In this document: positions 49,341 to 54,743 of the stretch, piece after piece | How positions within the stretch are numbered: the stretch's first letter is position 1 | Layout of the letters: every line of letters begins with the position of its first letter | NCBI GenBank assembly: GCA_964602985.1 | Contig: CAZRTJ010000023.1 | Coordinates: 1-54,743, forward strand | Direction of reading: 5' to 3' | Source of the DNA: CAYZJB01 sp964602985 | Lineage (GTDB): Bacteria > CLD3 > SB21 | DNA length: 54,743 bases | Made by a program: the position numbers and the translations under genes | Notes under the pieces: model-generated | Seen by the model: only the letters and a program-made list of their open reading frames with translations | Database searches by the model: none | Told to the model about the DNA's origin: nothing

Positions 49341-50768
49341 TTACCACTCCACACCGATCACGGTACGGCTCTTCGGCATCTGGCTTTTGAGAACTCCCTG
49401 ATGGATCACACCACAGCCGAGCGCGAGACCGTCGAAAAACGCCACGACGCCGCCCCGGTCCACATCGAACCCCCGTCGGATGGTCCCAGCCTCGACGAAG
49501 GCCTGAGCCTCCGCCTCGGATTGCAAGTCCACCCGATGACGCGTGATCTTCTCATGCGCGATCTGCGCAAAATTGGTCGATAGTTTCCACTCTCCCTCCC
49601 TGCGCATCCTCGCCAGGCGTGTGCCCACGCGATGGGTGAAAATTCGCTCCAGCCATGACGCCGCACCCAGCCACTCCGCAGACGATGCCAGGATTTCGTC
49701 TGGTTTCGTAACGAACCCAAACCGGCTCCAGTACTGTGGGTCGATCCCAAAAGTCGTCTCGAAATACCGGATCATGTTGGAAATTTCTTTCCGTCCGGCG
49801 TCGTGCACATCGAACCGCACCCGGTGATTGGGAAACGGATTCTTCTCCGCTACCGGGATCGTGTCCAGCTTCTTCAGCTTGGCGACAAAGAAACCCTCCG
49901 GGTTGATCGAGTTGGGAAGAAGACGTCTGGCCCTGGAGATTGAACGATCCCACGCGCGTCCGTTGTGCGACTCCAGCGCGGGCATGGCGGGAATCCCCTC
50001 CGGCAGATGGAACCCGACGGTTTCGACCGGATATTTTGCGATCATGTTGTGAACGACGGATTCGTTTTCTTCCGGAGCAATCGTGCAGGTCGAATACACG
50101 ATCGTCCCACCGACTTTGGCGGCTTTGATCGCGCTCAGCAGCAACTGCTCCTGGCGCTGCGCATAGTGCGCGATCTTCGGAATGTTGCGTACGGCTTCCG
50201 GCGCTTTGTGAATCACGCCGAGCGCGGAACACGGAGCATCCACTAAAACTTTGTCGAACGTTTCCGGGATCAGGTTGCCGATTCGTTCCCCCGCCATGTT
50301 GACGAGTGCGGTATTCAGGATGCCCATGCGGTCGAGATTGTGCGACAGCGTCTTGATACGTTTGTCGTCGTATTCGTTGGCGACGAGGCGTCCGCGATTG
50401 TTCATCATCTGCGCCATCTGTGTCGTCTTGGAGCCCGGCGCCGCGCAGAGGTCTAGAACCGTCTCGTGTGGCTGAGGATCCAGTACGAGCGACGGAATCA
50501 TTGACGCGACGCTTTGGATATACAGCAGGCCGAGGAAATGTTCGAGCGATTTGGAAACAGACGTCGCTTGTTCTCTCACAATCACCGCGTCGGCTATCGG
50601 AAGGGATTCCAGCGTGATTCCCCGGCGCGTAAGACGCGTCGTCAATTCCTCGGGACGAATCTTGAGCCGGTTGAGCCGGATGGTTGTGAGCTTGGAATAA
50701 TCTTCAAAGAATCTTTCTGCATCCGAAGGAAGGATGGATCGGACGTATTCGCGCAGGTCGTTTTGCAT
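49341..50768 (-). CDS. rsmF: 16S rRNA (cytosine-5-)-methyltransferase, RsmF/NOL1-Nop2-Sun family
   Basis: A 475-residue SAM-dependent RNA methyltransferase. SAM site LDLCAAPGSKTTQMAQ (about 105-120). Two catalytic cysteines: Cys180 in VDAPCSALG and Cys228 in YSTCTIAPEENE. The C-terminal third (about 300-475) has a PUA-like RNA-binding part ending GVEW, as in the longer RsmF-type proteins of similar length. RsmB or RsmF specificity cannot be settled by eye, so the symbol is tentative. A broken second copy of its 5' end lies 1 kb upstream at 51825-52105. Confidence 0.88.
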   Translation of the reverse strand: MQNDLREYVRSILPSDAERFFEDYSKLTTIRLNRLKIRPEELTTRLTRRGITLESLPIADAVIVREQATSVSKSLEHFLGLLYIQSVASMIPSLVLDPQPHETVLDLCAAPGSKTTQMAQMMNNRGRLVANEYDDKRIKTLSHNLDRMGILNTALVNMAGERIGNLIPETFDKVLVDAPCSALGVIHKAPEAVRNIPKIAHYAQRQEQLLLSAIKAAKVGGTIVYSTCTIAPEENESVVHNMIAKYPVETVGFHLPEGIPAMPALESHNGRAWDRSISRARRLLPNSINPEGFFVAKLKKLDTIPVAEKNPFPNHRVRFDVHDAGRKEISNMIRYFETTFGIDPQYWSRFGFVTKPDEILASSAEWLGAASWLERIFTHRVGTRLARMRREGEWKLSTNFAQIAHEKITRHRVDLQSEAEAQAFVEAGTIRRGFDVDRGGVVAFFDGLALGCGVIHQGVLKSQMPKSRTVIGVEW

Positions 50769-50816
50769 GATGGGATGCTATCTAAAATTCGGGCGACAAA
50801 CAAGAATGGAGCTGCA

Positions 50817-50964
50817 AACCCCACCCCGACCCTCCCCTTACGCGAGACTGATTTCACGCATCGCCCGATTCGGTGCGCGTAAGGAGACACAACCCCACCC
50901 CGACCCTCCCCTTACGCGAGACAGATTTCACGCATCGCCCGATTCGGCGCGCGTAAGGGGAGGG
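50817..50964. repeat. 74-bp tandem repeat with inverted ends
   Basis: Two consecutive units (50817-50890 and 50891-50964) of an AACCCCACCCCGACCCTCCC-type sequence, nearly identical. The second unit can form a hairpin with perfect 15-bp arms, CCCTCCCCTTACGCG (50904-50918) and its complement (50950-50964). The same C-rich/G-rich palindrome occurs at 48714-48738. It looks like a small non-autonomous intergenic repeat. The rest of the 50769-51124 gap has short palindromes only (GGGCTAAAGCCC near 51044, CCTCAGGCTGAGG near 51081) and no gene. Confidence 0.8.
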
Positions 50965-51124
50965 ACATGGGAGGGGTTGGCGCGTTGGGTTTCCTTGAGG
51001 CACGAAATCTGAATCGTGGTGAGGAGCAGTGTACCTATTTGGGCTAAAGCCCGGATTTCAGCACTGCCGACAGTACATTCCTCAGGCTGAGGCCTGAAGG
51101 AATGAAAACACAAAAACGAGATCC

Positions 51125-51703
51125 TTAACTGAACACGAATGTGTGAACGACTCTTACGAGACGATTTCCCATTTTGAATTTCGGCATGATCCACCGGCGG
51201 ACGTGATGCGTCAACTCGGCTGCGAACTGTGCATTTCTTGTTGTGTTCAAAATGATTCCGGTCGATCGAACGACGCCGTTACCGTCGAACTCTATCGCCA
51301 GGGTGATCTTTCCCCGGAGAAAATGGTCCTGGCGGAGGAATTTCTCGTAGAGAGATCGAATAGCCATTTGGTTTTTCTCCACGGTCTGCAATATGAGATG
51401 AGTGGGAACCCTGACGGTTAGGTTGCGCTCTACCGTCGCTGATTTAGATATCTGGATCAATTCCCCATCGGGGCTTGTCGCATTTATCAGAGAATTGGAT
51501 TTCGACATACGGAGATCAATTTCCGATACGGTGGGACGGATGCTTCCGGTCGTATCCATGCGGAGCGAATCTCTCACGGTCGTTGAATCTTTGCCGCCGA
51601 TTTCGAGCTTCGACGCGACAACCGTCTGTACGAAAAGAAGGGACAACATCCAGACGGCCACCGACAGCGATGTCAGTCGGTTATGCCTTTCTGCTTGTGT
51701 CAT
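51125..51703 (-). CDS. TonB-like/AgmX-PglI C-terminal domain protein
   Basis: A 192-residue protein. One hydrophobic N-terminal segment (about 12-30, SVAVWMLSLLFVQTVVA) acts as signal or anchor. A variable linker follows (about 35-105), then a domain of about 85 residues: IRSLYEKFLRQDHFLRGKITLAIEFDGNGVVRS..., ending RWIMPKF...HTFVFS. That matches the AgmX/PglI or TonB C-terminal class, which bridges to outer-membrane partners. The usual proline-rich spacer is missing, so it may not span the periplasm. It lies between the intact methyltransferase gene and the broken fragment of its paralogue. Confidence 0.75.
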   Translation of the reverse strand: MTQAERHNRLTSLSVAVWMLSLLFVQTVVASKLEIGGKDSTTVRDSLRMDTTGSIRPTVSEIDLRMSKSNSLINATSPDGELIQISKSATVERNLTVRVPTHLILQTVEKNQMAIRSLYEKFLRQDHFLRGKITLAIEFDGNGVVRSTGIILNTTRNAQFAAELTHHVRRWIMPKFKMGNRLVRVVHTFVFS

Positions 51704-51824
51704 GATTGTACTGAGTCAAATACCGTGCCCGTGTGTAACTTCAATGTACGAACGACTTCTCACATTGGCCTTGTGAGATCGGACTATGGAATTTCCAGAC
51801 AGCTAGGCAAGAAAGACGATAGAG

Positions 51825-52105
51825 ATTTTATGGACGCGATACATTGGATGTAGAGCAAATCGAGAAAATGCCCGAGCGACTTGGTGATCGGGACGTCTCC
51901 CGCACGGACGGCATAGGCATCATTGATGGGCAAGGGCTCCGGGATGACGCCTCTGCGCGCAAGGCGCCTCGCCAAATCCTCGGGATGGATCTTGGGCCGG
52001 TTGAGCCGGATCGCGTGGGACTGGAGTAGTCTTCAAAAAAAAGCGGTGCGTACTCGGCACGATCGATTCGACATACGATTGCAGGTCTTCCTGCATCGCG
52101 TGCAT
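51825..52105 (-). pseudogene. 5' fragment of a second rsmF-like gene with frameshifts
   Basis: Reading the minus strand from 52096 gives MQEDLQSYVESIVPS, then RFF, matching MQNDLREYVRSILPS...RFF of the intact gene. A run of eight T then shifts the frame. After it come EDYS, a second frame change, IRLNRPKIHPEDLARRLARRG, and SLGHFLDLLYIQCIAS, matching IRLNRLKIRPEELTTRLTRRG and SLEHFLGLLYIQSVAS. Similarity ends near intact-gene codon 90, before the SAM site. It is a decayed partial duplicate, not a working gene. The rest of the 51704-52165 gap holds nothing else recognisable. Confidence 0.85.
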
Positions 52106-52165
52106 GCTAGGCGCTGAACTGGTTCTTCGTCACGCGGTTGCTACGATTGTCGGTCTCTGAATGCC

Positions 52166-53209
52166 TCACTTATACGTCTGCTGCGTAAGCCGGGTAACAA
52201 GATCGCCGATTGCATTCCGCAACCCATCGCGGCGTTCGGCGGAGGCCCCTGCTGCGCTTCGAATCTGTGCCGTGGTCACGTCGACAAGGCGACAATCGAT
52301 TTCCACGCGCTCACCCGCGCCGGAGACCGATCCGACCAGTACGACCTGGATACCCATCAACTCGCCTACCTTAATGGCTGTGGCCTGATCGATGAGGTCG
52401 CTCATCTGCAGATCCTGCTCCGCAACGACCTTATCCAACTGACTTCGCTCAACGACGCGGTAGCAGTTCGATTGTACGAGACTCGTGACCATCATGTCCC
52501 CGACGGACATGCCGAGTGCAGAGTCTGCCGTCCCAGCACGCGCATCGAACCGAAAAACTGCGACACTGAGTTTCTTATCATCCGGAACGTTCACCCCCAT
52601 ACCGCCCTGCGTGACTTCCTTGGATGGAGTATAAAAATCGACCGATGTGCGCTTGGCGGAGTGCAAGGCGTCTTTGATGCGCATCTGCATCCCATCCAGT
52701 TCTTGTTGTGACACCGGCAGTCCGTCCAGGTCCGATGTGGATTTCGAAGCTCGCTGGAGGAATTCAAAGGCCTTGACGAATTTCTCTCGCCGGAAGGCAA
52801 TTTGAGACGCCAGGAGATTCACCAACCGATTGTCGGGATGCAACGTGAGCGCCCTCTGATTGAGCCGAGCCGCCAGATCGATGTCGTCCCGTTTGACGGC
52901 AACCAATCCGGCCAACAACAGCGATGGAAAATGATCCGTATGGGAATCAATGGTTTCCTTCAGGACTTCCTGCGCCGCGTCGTACTGTTGGTCCTTATAC
53001 AACCGAAGCGCGCGCACAAAATTCTTCTCCGGGTCCAGACGGTCGTGCTTGCGAAGCGGCTTTCGAATTTGCGCTTCGACGCTTCCTGTCCCTATCGCGA
53101 TCATCCATATGACCAACGCAACCGGAAGCATCGCGCCAAAACGTCCCCTTCCCAAAACCGATTCGCCACATTTGGAATCGCGGGTGGGAGCTTTTTTCAC
53201 TTCACTCAT
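52166..53209 (-). CDS. TPR-CsgG exported protein
   Basis: A 347-residue protein from the ATG at 53209 (AGGAG 7 nt upstream). A membrane or signal segment at about 27-46 follows a basic, 26-residue cytoplasmic stretch. Residues about 55-170 are TPR-like (NFVRALRLYKDQQYDAAQEVLKETI, SLLLAGLVAVKRDDIDLAARLNQRALTLHP). Residues about 210-345 are CsgG-like (LSVAVFRFDARAGTADSALGMSVGDMMVTSL, YRVVERSQLDKVVAEQDLQMSDLID, VDVTTAQIRSA). It shares the VxERSxxxxxxxEQDxxxSDL core with the protein at 43804. An envelope assembly role is likely; partners are unknown. Confidence 0.83.
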   Translation of the reverse strand: MSEVKKAPTRDSKCGESVLGRGRFGAMLPVALVIWMIAIGTGSVEAQIRKPLRKHDRLDPEKNFVRALRLYKDQQYDAAQEVLKETIDSHTDHFPSLLLAGLVAVKRDDIDLAARLNQRALTLHPDNRLVNLLASQIAFRREKFVKAFEFLQRASKSTSDLDGLPVSQQELDGMQMRIKDALHSAKRTSVDFYTPSKEVTQGGMGVNVPDDKKLSVAVFRFDARAGTADSALGMSVGDMMVTSLVQSNCYRVVERSQLDKVVAEQDLQMSDLIDQATAIKVGELMGIQVVLVGSVSGAGERVEIDCRLVDVTTAQIRSAAGASAERRDGLRNAIGDLVTRLTQQTYK

Positions 53210-53236
53210 GAGTGATCTCCTTGTTTTCATGATCCC

Positions 53237-53265
53237 AAACTATCCAACCGATTCTTGATCCGCAA
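53237..53265 (-). promoter_or_regulatory. predicted promoter of the TPR-CsgG gene
   Basis: On the minus strand TTGCGG (53260-53265), 17 nt, TAGTTT (53237-53242). It puts the transcript start at about 53230, where an in-frame ATG lies. Either that ATG is used without a leader, or the 21-nt leader carries AGGAG for the ATG at 53209. Confidence 0.4.
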
Positions 53266-53351
53266 GGCTGACACCGCCACGAACCATGCTTTGTCTCGCT
53301 TGCCGAAGTATGGACACTGTCGTCGCGGCGCGAGATCAGCCACCGAAAGCG

Positions 53352-54464
53352 CTACGATCGATATTCCTCCGGTGTCTTCCCGGTCGCCTGGAGAAACGCC
53401 GTTTCGAATGCAAGCAGATCGGCAAATCCAACCTCCTGCGCGATGTCCGACAGATCGCGGGCGGAGGATTCGTCTGTTGAAAGAATCCTCGTGGCTTCTT
53501 CCACCCGATACTCGTTCAGGAATTCCTCAAACGTCTTTTGCAAATGGTCTTCCAGCAATTCTTCCAGATGGCTCATCGGTATGTTCAACCGCTCCGCCAC
53601 CGCCGTCATTCCGAGCGAGGCATCGCGATACCAGTGATCCAGTTCCATCGCGCGCGTCAGACGATAGAGATAATCGCGAACCTGTTCGCCAATCAACAAC
53701 GATTGTTTTCGATCGTGGGAAAGTTCGGACACCTTTTCGTGCAGTTCGGGATGAGTCAGTTCCGAATACCCGATGGACCACAAGACAACCGTTTGAAAAA
53801 AAACCACGCCCACGTCGACCCATACGAGATACACGTGACCCAGGAATGCCAAGTCGATAAAATGCACGAGATCGATCAGAATGAAAATTCCAAAGAGGGC
53901 CAGCATTTTTCTCAGCCATGCCGTTCGCGCGATGGCAGTCGGTTTGCGGCCGATCGTCGCCCGCGTGATCAGGAAGAACGTGGCCAGACTGTAAATCGCC
54001 AATTGAGTGGTCTGACCGCCTTCGAGGACGAGAAAACCGGTTCCCACGGTCGTATCGAGCCGCAACGCGATTTGCGCAAACGCCTCGCGTTTCGTGTCGC
54101 CTGGCATGAGATAAAACGGGAACAAATACGCCGCATGGGTGACAAAAGGCAGCGCATGAATCGGATCGTACCATTTCAATCGCGACCCACGCCTCAAGAT
54201 CGTGCGACCGTACAGATAGAGAAGCGGACCGAAGAGAAATGGAATTGCGGAAGTGGTGAAGAGCAAATGCGGAACGTCCGCAAAAAACGCCGTCCAGTAC
54301 CCCGCCAATTCCGCGAGGCGAAGCGACAGCAACAGAACGAGCACACCGACCAGCCGATTGGCGGCGACATTGCCCTGCCGATGGAGAAACAGCACAAGAC
54401 TCAGCGCCACGCCGAGCCCCGCCAATAGCAGGCAGGACCATACCAGGATCGTTTCCATACTCAT
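53352..54464 (-). CDS. membrane-bound AraC-family transcriptional regulator
   Basis: A 370-residue protein. Residues 1-235 hold about seven membrane helices with the layout of the FCB-type 7TM input domain (LLLAGLGVALSLVLFLHRQGN, FTTSAIPFLFGPLLYLYGRTILR, HALPFVTHAAYLFPFYL). The C-terminal 120 residues form an AraC double helix-turn-helix (LGMTAVAERLNIPMSHLEELLEDHLQKTFEEFLNEYRVEEATRIL, DLSDIAQEVGFADLLAFETAFLQATGKTPEEYR). It would sense a membrane or external signal and act on DNA from the membrane. Targets unknown; the adjacent minus-strand genes are possible ones. Two ATGs, 54464 and 54458, are close together. Confidence 0.87.
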   Translation of the reverse strand: MSMETILVWSCLLLAGLGVALSLVLFLHRQGNVAANRLVGVLVLLLSLRLAELAGYWTAFFADVPHLLFTTSAIPFLFGPLLYLYGRTILRRGSRLKWYDPIHALPFVTHAAYLFPFYLMPGDTKREAFAQIALRLDTTVGTGFLVLEGGQTTQLAIYSLATFFLITRATIGRKPTAIARTAWLRKMLALFGIFILIDLVHFIDLAFLGHVYLVWVDVGVVFFQTVVLWSIGYSELTHPELHEKVSELSHDRKQSLLIGEQVRDYLYRLTRAMELDHWYRDASLGMTAVAERLNIPMSHLEELLEDHLQKTFEEFLNEYRVEEATRILSTDESSARDLSDIAQEVGFADLLAFETAFLQATGKTPEEYRS

Positions 54465-54470
54465 TTACAA

Positions 54471-54499
54471 AAGGTATCTCGGAATGCCCTCGAATGCAA
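54471..54499 (-). promoter_or_regulatory. weak promoter of the AraC-type gene (possibly leaderless)
   Basis: On the minus strand TTGCAT (54494-54499), 17 nt, TACCTT (54471-54476). The -10 ends 7 nt before the ATG at 54464, and no ribosome-binding site is seen. The sequence AAAAGGTAT is repeated 29 nt apart here (54469 and 54498), a possible binding site. Confidence 0.35.
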
Positions 54500-54610
54500 A
54501 AGGTATGATCACCGTCTATACAATGCCATGCCGTAAGGCACATCGATCCATACTGCCACCGGAAAATTGTTTGCCTTTATAGGGCGAAACATTTATGTTT
54601 TTGCGCTTTT

Positions 54611-54672
54611 GGGGCTGTAGCTCAGCTTGGCAGAGCGTCCCGCCCAAAGGCGGGAAGGTCAGGGCGCAGCCA
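54611..54672 (+). pseudogene. degenerate tRNA-like sequence
   Basis: It begins like a tRNA (GGGGCTG acceptor strand, TA, D-arm GCTC...GAGC) and has a variable-loop-like AGGTC and a 3' CAGCC that could pair with the acceptor. The anticodon-arm position is a CCCGCC/GGCGGG hairpin with a 4-nt loop and no proper anticodon loop. The T-arm with TTCGA is missing. Probably a tRNA remnant, or an assembly artefact at a repeat. Confidence 0.45.
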
Positions 54673-54716
54673 ATTGTTTCTTTTGAAAATTGCTCTTTGA
54701 AAATGGTTTGATAATT

Positions 54717-54743
54717 GGGGCTGTAGCTCAGCTTGGGAGAGCG
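54717..54743 (+). tRNA. 5' end of a tRNA (Ala or Ile type), cut by the window edge
   Basis: GGGGCTGTAGCTCAGCTTGG followed by GAGAGCG is a normal acceptor 5' strand and D-arm of tRNA-Ala/Ile type. The anticodon is beyond the window. A boxA-like TGCTCTTTGAAAA lies just upstream at 54691-54703, as seen in rRNA/tRNA operons. Confidence 0.65.

Noticed and set aside
50817..50964. possible CRISPR array
   Set aside because: Only two adjoining 74-bp units with no spacers, and no cas genes nearby.

Overview
The window comes from a Gram-negative bacterium of moderately high GC. It has outer-membrane barrels, a TonB-dependent receptor, lipoproteins, two secreted proteins with YPNPF-type C-terminal domains, a PorV/PorQ-like barrel, a GWxTD-family protein and WG-repeat proteins. 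That mix is typical of the Fibrobacterota-Chlorobi-Bacteroidota (FCB) group and its uncultured relatives such as KSB1 or Zixibacteria-like lineages. The assignment is inference from gene content; no rRNA gene is present. Genes are densely packed, often with 1-4 nt stop/start overlaps, and several start with TTG or GTG. Promoters read as TTGNNN-N17-TANNNT with a very constant 17-nt spacer, and several sit so close to the start codon that the mRNA should be leaderless.

Layout. 1-4105 (minus): outer-membrane protein, glutaryl-CoA-dehydrogenase-like enzyme and zinc-ribbon DUF4190 protein in one operon, then a GH57 branching enzyme. 4136-8702 (plus): lipoprotein, secreted repeat protein with a FlgD-like C-terminal domain, PorV-like barrel and M16 protease, a secretion-flavoured operon. 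8713-14074 (minus): uppP, then a signalling locus with an MglA-type GTPase, roadblock proteins, a HAMP membrane protein, DUF4388 proteins and a receiver protein, with two clear promoters. 14169-17819: TonB-dependent receptor, GNAT, glycosyltransferase. 17816-25901 (minus): an eight-gene run NhaD-like antiporter, two zinc-ribbon membrane paralogues, radC, two WG-repeat proteins, ruvA and a CAP-domain protein. 25971-27358: gamma carbonic anhydrase and fabI, divergent from a periplasmic-propeller histidine kinase and a GWxTD-family protein.

33084-41412 is a complete arginine operon argC-J-B-D-F-R-G-H behind a promoter overlapped by a perfect inverted repeat shaped like an ArgR box. It runs from acetylglutamyl phosphate through ornithine (acetyl recycled by ArgJ) to arginine. 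The operon is flanked by direct repeats: the 3' end of the GWxTD gene recurs immediately after argH as a truncated, frameshifted remnant, so the operon lies between a full copy and a broken copy of the same gene.

41802-47634 (plus) carries a von Willebrand A protein, a CsgG-like protein, a secreted protein with a type IX-like sorting domain and an M23 peptidase. 47691-52105 is scarred: a 5'-truncated group II intron fused to a tandem-repeat gene, two small cysteine-rich secreted proteins, an rRNA cytosine methyltransferase, palindromic repeats, a TonB-like protein and a frameshifted 5' fragment of a second methyltransferase gene. The window closes with a TPR-CsgG protein, a membrane AraC-type regulator, a degenerate tRNA-like sequence and the 5' end of a tRNA cut by the window edge.
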